In this document: positions 14,498 to 23,298 of the stretch, in pieces
How the letters are laid out: each line of letters begins with the position of its first letter
Numbering within the stretch: position 1 is the first letter of the stretch
Source of the DNA: Strigomonas culicis
Taxonomy: Eukaryota; Euglenozoa; Kinetoplastea; Trypanosomatida; Trypanosomatidae
Direction: 5' to 3'
NCBI GenBank assembly: GCA_000482145.1
Contig: AUXH01000230.1
Span: 1 to 26,855 of the forward strand
Length of the DNA: 26,855 nucleotides
Translations under genes and position numbers: made by a program
Notes under the pieces: generated by a model
What the model was told of the DNA's origin: nothing
Databases searched by the model: none
The model's input: the letters and a program-made list of their open reading frames with translations, nothing else

Positions 14498-17400
14498 TTA
14501 CAAGTTGCGCAAGTCCTGCCGGAAGCTGAACACCTCGGAGAAGAACTTGGACTGTGTCTCTCCCGCCTTCAGCAGATTAGACAGCGCCTCCCCGACGGCG
14601 CGCTGCTTCCGCGCCGGATACTGCAGGACGAGCTCCTCCGCGTAGCGGTACCAGAAGGGCGGGTGGGCCTCGAGGATCGGGTAGACGACGGCGCAGCTCA
14701 CACTCAACCCGCGGTCCTGCAAAATGATGATGTTCATCGCGACGCGGATGAGGTTCAGCCAGAGGTCGCCGAACGGCTCCAGGGTGCGCGCGAGCGCCTC
14801 CCTCACGCGGCGCAGGCTGCGCGCGCCGGCGAGCCCGTCCACGCGGCCGCCGCCGCCGCTCGCGGTGGTGAGCGGTGCGCTGCACACGCGGCCGGTCGCG
14901 GGCGACACGTAGTACTGCGGCTGCATCATCGGTGACGTGTGCAGCGGCGGTGGCGTGCTGCAGCCGCTGTTCGGGTGCGCCCCGCTCCCGCTCGGGTTCG
15001 TCGCGTTCGACAGCGCCTTCACGTCCACGATGAAGTTCGCGATGAAGGCGAGGAAGGTCATGCCGTTCAGCAGCGGCCCAATCTCTGTCTCCGTGTCTTC
15101 GCAGACGTAGATCACGAAGGAGAGGATGCGGTCGAGGTCGGCCGCGGAGAGCGCCGCGAGGGGGTGATACGTCTGCTCGTCCGCGAGCGTGCGGAGCAGC
15201 TCCACAATCGCGGCCGACACCTGCCGGTAGTCTCGGAAAAAGTGCGGCTCGAACGTGTTCAGCGTGCGTAGGAGGCGCAGCAGCATGTCATCGTAGGTGC
15301 TGTCGCGGTAGAACCACATGGCGCCGAAGGGCACAAAGCCGTCCTTGATGCAGTTGGTCAGACACTGCATGGACCGCGCAATTGGCTTCAGCATCGTGTC
15401 ATAGATGCTGTCCGGCGCCCCGCCGCGCGCGACGAGCTGCAGCTGCTCCTCGCTGCTGCTGACCGCAACGATCTGCTCCAGCTGCGCACAGAGGTGCTTG
15501 AAGAGCAGCAGCCCGAGCGCGCTGTGGCTGCTGCTGCTGGTGAGGGGGTAGCGGCCGTTGTGCGAGTCAACCAGCTCGCGCACAAAGGCGAGATAGCTGC
15601 TCACGACGATGGGGCTGCGGTTGAGGTTGGTGCCGAGCACGCGCAGGAAGGTCTCCGAGAGGTCGCAGAACCACTCCACGAAGTCCTGGAAGGGCTCCGG
15701 CTCCTCGATGAGCGCGAGGCTGGCCCCGCGTAGGTCCTGCATCCACCCCGCCACGTACGCCGGCTCCGTCATGCTGCCCGACAGCGTGTTCTGGATGCAG
15801 CGCTCGATCGGCACGAGGAACTGGCGCAGCATGTCGCTCGTGTAGGGCGCGTGCGGTGTCAGACGCCACAGCACCGAGTAGAGGTTCGACCGCAGCTTGT
15901 AGGTGCAGCGGTTCTGCGCCAGCGGCAGCTCGACGACCGGGGGCAGGTCGAAGCGCAGGTCCGCGAGGAAGGAGGGCGGCACGTCGCGGCAGGCCTCGTC
16001 GATGAGGTTGATCGACAGCCGCATCACCTGCGCCGTCTCCTCGTCGTTCACGCCCGTCACCCCGCGCAGGATGTTGCTGCCCGTGTTGCTGAGGATGAAC
16101 TGGAAGAGCAGGATGCGCGACTGGAACACGTTCGTGACGACGTTCGTGAGGGCCTCCTGAAGTCGGCCGCTCGTCAGCACGGCCTCCACGTTCGTCAGGA
16201 AGTGCAGCACGGCGCGCTCGACGAAGATGCTGCTCTGCCCGCTGTTGTTGCCCCCGCTCTGAAGGCAGGTCGTCCGGCGGTGGTTCGCGCAGTCGACGCA
16301 GTAGGTGAAGAAGTGCGAGCACGCCTCCACGTGCTCCTCGGAGATGAAGGGCAGCGCCTGCCGCACCAGGCTGCCCGCCAGGAAGAAGAGCCACGCGGTC
16401 GCGAGGGGGTTGTCCAGCAGGCTCGGCCCGAGCGACAGCTGGCAGTACCGCGCGAGCTCGCTGAAGGTCACGAGCGGCGTCAGCATCACCATCGACGCGA
16501 AGGACTCCGCCTGCGACAGCACGGCCTCGAGGGCCATGTCGTACTCGCCGTCTTCGATCGCACGCAGCGTCGCGGCGCCGCCGCCGCCGCCCGGCTTGTG
16601 GCCGTTACTAAGGGTGTGGTGGTTCGAGCCGTCGCCGCCGCCGCTGTGCACGTGTGCCTGGAAGAAGGTCAGGCACAGCCCGGGCAGCACCTGCTCCAGG
16701 TCCTGCCGCTGCTGGTGCTCGTCCGAGAAGGTGCGCCGTGACGCGGCCAGCTTCGCCCAGAAGGCCATCACCGCCGTCGTCGTCGTCAGTGAGCCGTCGT
16801 CGCCGAAGGGCACGGGAAAGACCTTCTGCGAGAGGGTCTGCAGGCAGCCCACCCAGGCCTCGAAGTGGCGGCTCTGACACAGGTCGCGGTAGCCAAAGGG
16901 GGAGATGAAGCGCGCGGCCGCCTCGGCGTACAGTGTCACGTAGCTCGGCATGTTCATCCTCCCGTCCGGCGCGTTCGCGGCCTCGACCATGCGGCCGAGC
17001 GTGCTGTCCAGGTACGCGATGCGCTCGTCGCCGTCGTTGAAGAAGGCGCGGCGGATGCCACAGAGGCTGCACAGCCCGGCGAGCAGCGCGCCGCAGAAAG
17101 GGTACGGCAGCGCGCGCTGCTGGCCCCAGAGCACGCCCATCACGTAGTCCGACAGGAGCATGTCGCGCCAGGCGGTCGGGAACTGCGACGAGAGCGCCTC
17201 CTCCGTCTCATCCACGATGATCGCCATGAAGTCGTACAGCAGCACGTCCCGCACAAAGTCGACCGTCTCACTGACGAAGAAGCCGTTGGTGTTGTACCCG
17301 CCCTGGCTCGCGCCGCCATCGCCGGGGTGGCTGTTCGCAGCGCCGCCCGGCGCGGGCGGCAGCCGCTCCAGCTCCGTCACAGACGCCATAAAGATACGCT

Positions 17401-18139
17401 GCATGGCGGCGTCGCGGAAGTTGTTGCTACAGCGTCGGTGCGTCGCGTAGTTCATGAAGGTGGTCGCCTTGGAGGAGTCGTACTTGCTCATCTCGTTGAC
17501 CAGGCTGTCCAGCAGCAGCAGCGCCAGGAAGTGCTGCGAATCCTCCTGCGGCGACGTGCGCTGCAGCAGCCCCAGCGCAAAATCGACCGTCGCCGGCACG
17601 TAGGGCTCCTTGATGAAGGTCAGCTTCGTCAGCCGCGCGTAGCACGTCAGCATGGACAGCATGACGTGCCGCGGCGCGCCGCTCGCCGCCAGCCGCGTCA
17701 GGCAGCCGCCGCACAGCTCGACGATGAGCTGCTCCATCTCATCCAGATAGAAGAACTTGCTGTTGGCCTTGAACCACCGCACGAGGGCCTGGCTGGCGTA
17801 GATGATCGTGTACGGGCTGTTCGACTGCTGGAGGACGGCGCCGTAGAGGGCGTAGGTCGGCCGGCTCGTCACCAGCTCGCCCTGCTGTCGCCGGCGCTGC
17901 TGCTCCTGCTTCTGCTGGAGGAGGGCCTCGTTGTGCTCCTCCTTCTGCGGCGTGGCCTCTTCCAGCTCGAGCGCCATGCTCGTCGCCGGCCGCATCGTGG
18001 GGACGAGCTGCACCGGCGTCAGGTCCAGTATCTCCTCCGTGAGGTGCGCGAGCTGCTGCTCCGCGGCCTGGCGCGCCGCAGGGTCTGGGCTCGTGTACAG
18101 CTGCTCCGATAAGGCATCGATGGCGGCAACAGATGTCAT
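14498..18139 (-). CDS. XPO7: Exportin-7 / RanBP16-like nuclear transport receptor (1213 aa)
   Basis: A karyopherin-beta built of HEAT repeats that should bind Ran-GTP and carry cargo through the nuclear pore. Recognisable XPO7-like segments are the N-terminal LSEQLYTSPDPAARQAAEQQL, then YTIIYASQALVRWF, MLTCYARLTKL and LLLDSLVNEMS, then HRRCSNNFRDAAMQRIF, and C-terminal helices ending FFSEVFSFRQDLRNL. At 1213 residues it is longer than the roughly 1090 of animal XPO7. The extra length is low-complexity inserts: a Gln/Glu/Arg-rich stretch near residues 60-90, a Gly/Asn/Ser-rich stretch near 265-285, a Gly/His/Asn stretch near 510-530, and a Ser/Pro/Gly-rich insert near 1070-1120. The frame extends upstream to a GTG, but the first ATG is at 18137-18139 (MTSVAAIDAL), chosen as the start. 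The exact exportin subtype is less certain than the superfamily. Confidence 0.85.
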   Translation of the reverse strand: MTSVAAIDALSEQLYTSPDPAARQAAEQQLAHLTEEILDLTPVQLVPTMRPATSMALELEEATPQKEEHNEALLQQKQEQQRRRQQGELVTSRPTYALYGAVLQQSNSPYTIIYASQALVRWFKANSKFFYLDEMEQLIVELCGGCLTRLAASGAPRHVMLSMLTCYARLTKLTFIKEPYVPATVDFALGLLQRTSPQEDSQHFLALLLLDSLVNEMSKYDSSKATTFMNYATHRRCSNNFRDAAMQRIFMASVTELERLPPAPGGAANSHPGDGGASQGGYNTNGFFVSETVDFVRDVLLYDFMAIIVDETEEALSSQFPTAWRDMLLSDYVMGVLWGQQRALPYPFCGALLAGLCSLCGIRRAFFNDGDERIAYLDSTLGRMVEAANAPDGRMNMPSYVTLYAEAAARFISPFGYRDLCQSRHFEAWVGCLQTLSQKVFPVPFGDDGSLTTTTAVMAFWAKLAASRRTFSDEHQQRQDLEQVLPGLCLTFFQAHVHSGGGDGSNHHTLSNGHKPGGGGGAATLRAIEDGEYDMALEAVLSQAESFASMVMLTPLVTFSELARYCQLSLGPSLLDNPLATAWLFFLAGSLVRQALPFISEEHVEACSHFFTYCVDCANHRRTTCLQSGGNNSGQSSIFVERAVLHFLTNVEAVLTSGRLQEALTNVVTNVFQSRILLFQFILSNTGSNILRGVTGVNDEETAQVMRLSINLIDEACRDVPPSFLADLRFDLPPVVELPLAQNRCTYKLRSNLYSVLWRLTPHAPYTSDMLRQFLVPIERCIQNTLSGSMTEPAYVAGWMQDLRGASLALIEEPEPFQDFVEWFCDLSETFLRVLGTNLNRSPIVVSSYLAFVRELVDSHNGRYPLTSSSSHSALGLLLFKHLCAQLEQIVAVSSSEEQLQLVARGGAPDSIYDTMLKPIARSMQCLTNCIKDGFVPFGAMWFYRDSTYDDMLLRLLRTLNTFEPHFFRDYRQVSAAIVELLRTLADEQTYHPLAALSAADLDRILSFVIYVCEDTETEIGPLLNGMTFLAFIANFIVDVKALSNATNPSGSGAHPNSGCSTPPPLHTSPMMQPQYYVSPATGRVCSAPLTTASGGGGRVDGLAGARSLRRVREALARTLEPFGDLWLNLIRVAMNIIILQDRGLSVSCAVVYPILEAHPPFWYRYAEELVLQYPARKQRAVGEALSNLLKAGETQSKFFSEVFSFRQDLRNL

Positions 18140-18588
18140 AATGGAAAGAGAAAGAAAAAAAGGCACGCGCGCGAGGCGAGAGCGATGGCGCTGCGGTAGC
18201 TTGCTTGCTGTTCTGGTTAATGTGAAATGAAGAGCACTATACAGATATATATATATACAAATATATAGTGATGTATGTATGTATGAAGTAACAAAGTGAT
18301 GGAGAAAATGCTATTCAGTGTGCAATAACGATTTCCTCTTCTAAACGTTGCTTTGACTCCCGCGCGTAGCACGGTAAAGGATAACAATAATTATTTAAAA
18401 AAAAAAAAGAGAGAGAGAGAGGGGAGAGAGGGGAGGGAAGAAACAAAGTGTATGATGAGTGGAGTGGCTCGATGTCACCAATTGTCGTCTTGCTTGCAGC
18501 TCCATGTACATGGATCAACACACATAGACGTATGCACACAGGTTAACCTGTCTCAAACGGACTAACCATTAGGAGGGCACGCACAGCT
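18140..18588. other. Intergenic spacer upstream of the exportin-like gene
   Basis: A mixed region with a pyrimidine tract on the minus strand next to the exportin ATG (18141-18161), TA-rich DNA at 18240-18270, and a GA-rich run at 18399-18440. No gene is supported. The nearest upstream AGs to the exportin ATG lie around 18196-18220, so its 5' UTR is probably at least 55 bases. Confidence 0.6.
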
Positions 18589-19920
18589 TTACACGAGCAC
18601 GCCGCTGCGCGCCGTCGCCGTGAAGCTCCACAGGAGCGAGTGCAGCTGCTTCTCAAAACGCTCCGAGAGCACGAGCGAGGGTGAGAGGAGCAGCGTCGAT
18701 GGCGTCGGCGCCGCGCGCGGCCAGGACAGCTCCCGCACGCAGGAGCTCAGTGCCGCCGGCGGCCGCGCGGCCGTCGAGAAGAGCGAGGCGAACGGATTGC
18801 AGAAGCTGCTGCTCGCGAGCTCGTACACCGCGCGGCAGAGCGGCAGCACCGCATCCTCCGCGGCCATCTCGTCGCCGGTGATCACCACAATCACCTTGAA
18901 GCGCGACGCGGAGACGAACCCAAAAGAGGTGAACCGGTTGCTGGACTCCACCAGCTTGCCCAGGAAGCGGAAGTCTGCCATGAAGTTGGTGCCGCTCTTG
19001 CTGTAGTCCGGCTCGTAGTAGTGCGGGTTCGCGTTCACGATTTTTCCCTTGCTGAGCTGGCTGCGCGAGATGGCCGGGCGGGCCCCGGCGATGCTATTGT
19101 TATTACTGGCCCCACCGCCGGCCGCGAAGCTGCCGCGCGCGGCCACGGCGGCCGCCTCCATGCGCTGCTGCTCCGCCAGCATCCGCTGCATGTTCGCCTG
19201 GAAGATCTCCTCGCAGCGGTCGAGGGAGGAGAAGATGAGAAAGTGCAGCTTCGTCTCGTCCTCCTCGCCGACGTAGAGGTGGATGCCATCGAGCGTGACG
19301 TGCTGCTGGCGCTCCTGCGGCGCCGACTCGTTCGCCGCCGCGTGCTGCGACATGATCGCGTTCAGGTCCGAGTTGAACACACGGATGAGAAGCGGGATGC
19401 CGGTCGGGTCGACGACGGCGAGCGCCGCGACGGCCCAGCTCTCGCCGGTCGCCTCCGCGTCCCTCGCACCCGTCTGCGCCGCCGTCGTCGTCGACGGCGG
19501 CGGCGTCACCAGCGTGGCCGGCAGCACGTAGTTCGTGCTCGTCTCCACGCTGCGGAAGGCCGGCACCGCGGTGCTGCCCACGGAGGAGGGCGCCGGGGAG
19601 AGCGCGCCCGGCTGCGTGCGCGTCGACGACGTGGCGCTCAGCGGCGCGGCGGAGCTCTGCCGCAGCGTGGCGGGCACCGCCACGCGCACTTTGGCCGCCG
19701 CGGGCGGCGGCGGCGGCGTCGCGGCGGAGGGCGCCGGTGGGGACGAGGATGCGGCGGCCCGCGCGCTGCCGGCGGCCGGTAGCACCCCCGTCAGCACCGC
19801 CGCGGCTGGTGCGGCGGCGGTGGCGGCTGAAGCGGGCGCCGCCGCGGCCGGTGCCGCCTTTGTCAGCATGGGGAGGGGCCCTGTGGGGGGCGGCGGGGGC
19901 GGTGCAGCGTTGCTGGACAT
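18589..19920 (-). CDS. TRAPPC2L: TRAPP complex subunit 2-like protein (TRAPPC2L/Tca17 type), with long low-complexity N-terminus (443 aa)
   Basis: TRAPP complexes tether vesicles and activate Rab GTPases at the Golgi; TRAPPC2L is a small longin-fold (sedlin-like) subunit of about 140 residues. The longin core is split here. Residues 162-182 (WAVAALAVVDPTGIPLLIRVF) form the first strands. DETKLHFLIFSSLDRCEEIF (221-240) follows after an insertion. FRFLGKLVESSNRFTSFGFV-SASRFKVIVVITGD (317-350) and LCRAVYELASSSFCNPF (361-377) complete it, and a last helix FEKQLHSLL lies at 422-430. The first 160 residues are Ala/Pro-rich and are not part of the family. Two further insertions (about 241-310 and 385-415) make the protein three times the usual size. 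The ATG at 19918-19920 is preceded by a good splice acceptor. Membership is based on core motifs and is fairly sure. Confidence 0.8.
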   Translation of the reverse strand: MSSNAAPPPPPPTGPLPMLTKAAPAAAAPASAATAAAPAAAVLTGVLPAAGSARAAASSSPPAPSAATPPPPPAAAKVRVAVPATLRQSSAAPLSATSSTRTQPGALSPAPSSVGSTAVPAFRSVETSTNYVLPATLVTPPPSTTTAAQTGARDAEATGESWAVAALAVVDPTGIPLLIRVFNSDLNAIMSQHAAANESAPQERQQHVTLDGIHLYVGEEDETKLHFLIFSSLDRCEEIFQANMQRMLAEQQRMEAAAVAARGSFAAGGGASNNNSIAGARPAISRSQLSKGKIVNANPHYYEPDYSKSGTNFMADFRFLGKLVESSNRFTSFGFVSASRFKVIVVITGDEMAAEDAVLPLCRAVYELASSSFCNPFASLFSTAARPPAALSSCVRELSWPRAAPTPSTLLLSPSLVLSERFEKQLHSLLWSFTATARSGVLV

Positions 19921-19935
19921 CGCCGCGGCGCTCTT

Positions 19936-19957
19936 CTAAGAGATAAAAAAAGGGGGG
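19936..19957 (-). promoter_or_regulatory. Predicted trans-splice acceptor for TRAPPC2L
   Basis: The minus strand reads ccccccttttttatctctt followed directly by AG (19937-19936), leaving a 15-base leader before the ATG. This supports the chosen start codon. Confidence 0.6.
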
Positions 19958-20317
19958 ATTTGAAGGCAATGAAGGGTCGAATTGTGTCCTCCTAACGAAG
20001 ACAGCAAGGATTATAGATAGGTAGCTTGGTAATGCGTGAAAGAACAAGTTGTACACTGACAGACTCACTAAAAAAAAAAGGAAAAGGAAAGGGAAAAAAA
20101 AAGAGTGTGAGAGGAAGAATGGTTGATTGGTGGTGTTGTCATTTTCAGTGATGAAATGCAATCAATCATAATGGATACTTTTTTTTCTTTTCACAATCAA
20201 AAAAAAGAGAATGCTTTTCTTGTCCTTCACTCCGAAGGCGGGGGGGAGGGGGATTAAGCAGAGATGAGTAATCATACAAGCCGCCAATACGTGCAGCAGT
20301 ACCAACGTGCCATTGTT

Positions 20318-20470
20318 GAAGAACATCTATAAAGATACAAAGGGCGCTGCGTCAGACTAATTTCGTTGAAGAGTTTGATGAACCAAAATACATTATCAAT
20401 CGCCGAACACGGATGAACGTGTTCTCTGTAAGAACGCAGTACGGTTCAGACATCATGAGTAAAGGTGCGC
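20318..20470. repeat. 153-bp direct repeat, left copy
   Basis: It begins gaagaacatctataaagata and ends gagtaaaggtgcgc. Read base by base it is identical to 20485-20637. It contains an inner inverted repeat GAACACG-gatgaa-CGTGTTC (20404-20423), a 7-bp stem with a 6-base loop, and a weaker GAAC...GTTC pair just after it. The period is 167 bases. The repeated unit could be a small structured RNA gene, which in trypanosomatids are often tandemly repeated between protein genes, but no family is recognised. Confidence 0.9.
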
Positions 20471-20484
20471 GGGAGACCGTTGTA

Positions 20485-20637
20485 GAAGAACATCTATAAA
20501 GATACAAAGGGCGCTGCGTCAGACTAATTTCGTTGAAGAGTTTGATGAACCAAAATACATTATCAATCGCCGAACACGGATGAACGTGTTCTCTGTAAGA
20601 ACGCAGTACGGTTCAGACATCATGAGTAAAGGTGCGC
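20485..20637. repeat. 153-bp direct repeat, right copy
   Basis: It is identical to 20318-20470 over its full length. The flanks are only partly alike (ccattgtt against ccgttgta on the left; gggagac against cggggagac on the right). One plus-strand frame is open from within this copy to about 20721, but the resulting peptide has no recognised relatives, and the identical left copy is closed by stops, so I do not call a gene. Confidence 0.9.
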
Positions 20638-21123
20638 CGGGGAGACAACATGTGAAAGAAGAGAGAAAAAAAAGACATCTGCGTGACGCCGCAGGACTAA
20701 AAATCTGGCTGGGTCTTGACACGCTATAATATAGTTGAAGATACTATACGTAACACGTCCAGCGTTCAAATCAGAGTGGACAAGGCCGCGGATGATTATA
20801 GAATCGATAAACGATGGGGCTTACTTGGTATATTTTGTTTCCTGTTGTTGTCTGTAGTTTTAAGAGAAAAGATGAGTGGAAGGAAAGGAGAGAGAGTGTG
20901 TGTGCGCGCTCTTTATCTCTTGTATGGAGTTAGTAGGTGTTTTTGCAGCCGTGCGCATGAGAGATGTCAATAAGCGAAAAGGGTACACCGTATGGAAAGT
21001 AAACGTGAAAGCAAAAGATGGATAAGAGGAACACACACGAAGAGAAGAAATGAGTATTCGACTAGCGCTTGATGGTATTTAGATTATCGCATCCATTATC
21101 ATTATTGCTCTGTAAGACTAAAA

Positions 21124-21125
<2 letters not shown>

Positions 21126-21156
<31 letters not shown>
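21126..21156. repeat. (CA)n microsatellite
   Basis: An uninterrupted AC run of about 15 units in the 3' flank of the TCAIM-like gene. Confidence 0.95.
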
Positions 21157-21157
<1 letters not shown>

Positions 21158-21201
21158 TTTTTTATTATTATTGTTATTCCTCACCCTTCGGAGGCACGCG
21201 C

Positions 21202-23298
21202 CTACTCGCCGCCGCGGCCACTCCCCCGCACTCCGCGCGTCAGTGTCGGGAACCCCTTGGGCTGCACGCGCGCGTTGTTGATCTCGAGCACGTCACCCAT
21301 CTTTTGGTAATCGAACTTGCGCCCCTTCTTGCCGTACGTCTGCTGCAGCTCCTCCAGCAGCTGCTTAGCGGCCGCCTCACGGTGCCACCGGTTCGTCATG
21401 GCGAAGGTGTGGTTCAGGTCGTCCAGGTCGCCGGCCGGCACCTGGTCCACGTACGGGCTCTCGTGGAAGCCCTCCCACTTGAGCTGCTCCGCCGCCTCCG
21501 CGTCGCTGTTGAAGGTGACGGCGTGCGACAGCGGCCGCTCCACCTTCAGCGGCTCCGCGTGGCGGTCCTGGAAGTTGGCTGCGCTGCGCAGATGCTCGTC
21601 CATGTGCGGGCTCGTGTGGCGGTACAGCTGCCGCAGCTGCGCCTCGCGCTCCGCGGCGGCCTCCGGGTCGAGCGCCGCCCAGCCGCCCTGCTGCGCCGCC
21701 TGCGCGGGGCCCTCCGCCGCGCTCCTGCTGCTGCTGCTGTCGTTGGCGTTGTCGTCGTCGAGCTGCTGCTGCAGCGCGGCCGCGTGCGCCGCCTCCTCCG
21801 CCGTCGCGGCCGCACGCCGCTGCGTGGCGCTCTGCTCCAGCAGCGCCGTGCGCGCGGCCGCCTTGGCGCCCTGCTGCACCTCCTCGATGTACCGCAGCAG
21901 CGCGTCGCCGTCGATGTCGGGCGGCAGGCTCAGCTGGCGGCCGGCCCAGTCCAGCTCGAGCTGCGCCGCGTCGGGCACGAGCAGGAACGTGAACTCCGAC
22001 CAGTCCCACTGGGCGAGCGCGGCGCCGATGCGGTACAGCTCCTTCGCCCACGCGAGCCGCTGCGCGTAGGTGCAGTCGTTCAGCTGGAAGGCGTCGATGC
22101 CGGCCGGCTGCACCATCTCGCGGAACTCCCTGAGGTGCCACAGCGTCGTCTCCAGCATCTTCTTCGACACGCGGTACAGCTCCTTCTGCAGCGCGAGCTT
22201 GGGTGTGATGCGGTCCACCCAGCGGGCGAGCTCCGCGCTGCGCTGCATGCGGCTGTCGAGGATCAGCACCCCGTTCGCGCGCGTGGCGTAGCGGCTGCCG
22301 AGCTCGAGCGTCAGCGAGGTCACGCCGCGCGTGGCGAGCATCTCCTTGTTCTTGTGCAGCAGCCGCAGCGCCTGCAGCGCCTCCCGGTGCGAGCACGAGA
22401 TGAGGATGTCGTCGAGGCTGCACGTCGCGCTGATCTCGCTGATGAGGCGCTCAATGTCGCCGGCGAGGTCGTCCGCCTGCGCCCGGCACGCGCGGAAGGC
22501 CGCGTCGTTGTGCGCCAGAAAGGCGAGGAACTGCGCCGCCGTGAAGTCCCACGGCACCGCCAGGCTCCCCGTCATCTCCCCGATCCCGAAGTGGTCGCTG
22601 ATGAGGACGGGCATGCCCTCCCAGCTGCTGTAGCGCAGCTCGCCGAGGTGGCCGCGTAGCGTGTCCACCGCCGCGGCGCACTGCAGCGGCGACAGCTCCT
22701 TCGAGAAGAGGATCTGGTCCGCCTCGATCAGCTCCTCCAGTGTCGGCGCCGGCGTCAGCGTCCAGCGCAGCGCGAGCGTCTCGACCGCGTCGTCGAGGAG
22801 CGAGCCGGCGCCGGCCGCGTCCCTGTCCTCGTCCGCCGCCGCGCGCGGGCCGCCCGCCTTGGGTCGCTGGCGGCGGCGGCGCAGCGGCTTCGCCTCCACG
22901 CGCGCGGCCGCCGCGTCCTCAGCCGCGGAGAGGTGGTCCGCGACGCTGTCGATGCAGTCGCTGCGGCGCAGCAGGTCGCGCAGGAACTTGTTCACGGCGC
23001 GCTCCGCGAGGCCCTTGTTCGCCTCACTCGCCGCGAAGCCGTCCGGCAGCGTAAAGACGGACTGCACCGTCGGCGCGGCGCCCTCCCCCTCCCCCTCCTC
23101 CGCGCGGCGGTAGAAGGTGAAGGTGATCTGCTTCGCGGGCGGCGGCCGGTAGCTGCCCTTCTGGAACTCCTTCGCCCAGCTCAGCAGCTCGTTCAGCTGC
23201 GCGACGGCGCTCTCATTCACGAGCTGCTGCTCCTTGTTGTGGTGGAAAAAGTCCGGGTGCACCTTGAGGAAGAAGGCGTTGAGGGCCTTCTTGTACAT
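21202..23298 (-). CDS. TCAIM-like protein with DUF4460/DUF4461 architecture (698 aa)
   Basis: The N-terminus (MYKKALNAFFLKVHPDFF...NKEQQLVNESAVAQLNELL, residues 1-40) matches the J-like DUF4460 domain, including an HPD at 14-16. Residues from about 165 to 480 match DUF4461: ALRWTLTPAPTLEELIEAD, the VLISDHFGIGEMTGSLAVPW segment, and long helices ending near DIDGDALLRYIEEVQQ. This pair is typical of TCAIM, a mitochondrial protein in animals whose molecular role is unsettled. Two Arg/Ala/Glu-rich linkers (about 125-170, 485-570) are low complexity. The last 120 residues (SHAVTFNSD... to GFPTLTRG) look conserved but are not part of the TCAIM pattern I know. The frame extends upstream only to a TTG, so the ATG at 23296-23298 is the start. 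No clear mitochondrial presequence is visible, which is odd for the family. Confidence 0.75.
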   Translation of the reverse strand: MYKKALNAFFLKVHPDFFHHNKEQQLVNESAVAQLNELLSWAKEFQKGSYRPPPAKQITFTFYRRAEEGEGEGAAPTVQSVFTLPDGFAASEANKGLAERAVNKFLRDLLRRSDCIDSVADHLSAAEDAAAARVEAKPLRRRRQRPKAGGPRAAADEDRDAAGAGSLLDDAVETLALRWTLTPAPTLEELIEADQILFSKELSPLQCAAAVDTLRGHLGELRYSSWEGMPVLISDHFGIGEMTGSLAVPWDFTAAQFLAFLAHNDAAFRACRAQADDLAGDIERLISEISATCSLDDILISCSHREALQALRLLHKNKEMLATRGVTSLTLELGSRYATRANGVLILDSRMQRSAELARWVDRITPKLALQKELYRVSKKMLETTLWHLREFREMVQPAGIDAFQLNDCTYAQRLAWAKELYRIGAALAQWDWSEFTFLLVPDAAQLELDWAGRQLSLPPDIDGDALLRYIEEVQQGAKAAARTALLEQSATQRRAAATAEEAAHAAALQQQLDDDNANDSSSSRSAAEGPAQAAQQGGWAALDPEAAAEREAQLRQLYRHTSPHMDEHLRSAANFQDRHAEPLKVERPLSHAVTFNSDAEAAEQLKWEGFHESPYVDQVPAGDLDDLNHTFAMTNRWHREAAAKQLLEELQQTYGKKGRKFDYQKMGDVLEINNARVQPKGFPTLTRGVRGSGRGGE

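Larger units (their letters stand above)
19921..21201. other. Unusual intergenic region with duplicated segment
   Basis: Unlike the other spacers, 20225-21060 is not dominated by A/T homopolymers and has balanced base composition. It holds a perfect 153-bp direct duplication (20318-20470 and 20485-20637), a possible hairpin at 20755-20782 (gtcca/tggac arms), and a CA microsatellite (21126-21156). I find no conserved protein and no tRNA in it. It separates the TRAPPC2L and TCAIM-like genes. Confidence 0.65.

Noticed and set aside
18140..18166. N-terminal extension MPFFLSLSI of the exportin-like gene
   Set aside because: Its first codon is GTG, and the segment translates a pyrimidine tract. 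The first ATG is at 18139.
20519..20722. Small open frame over the right copy of the 153-bp duplication (either strand)
   Set aside because: The products have no recognised motif, and the identical left copy is interrupted by stops in the continuation, so coding use is not supported.
20757..20785. tRNA-like T-loop (gttcaaatc) on the plus strand
   Set aside because: The bases on either side do not pair as a T stem, and no A box, anticodon arm or acceptor stem fits around it.
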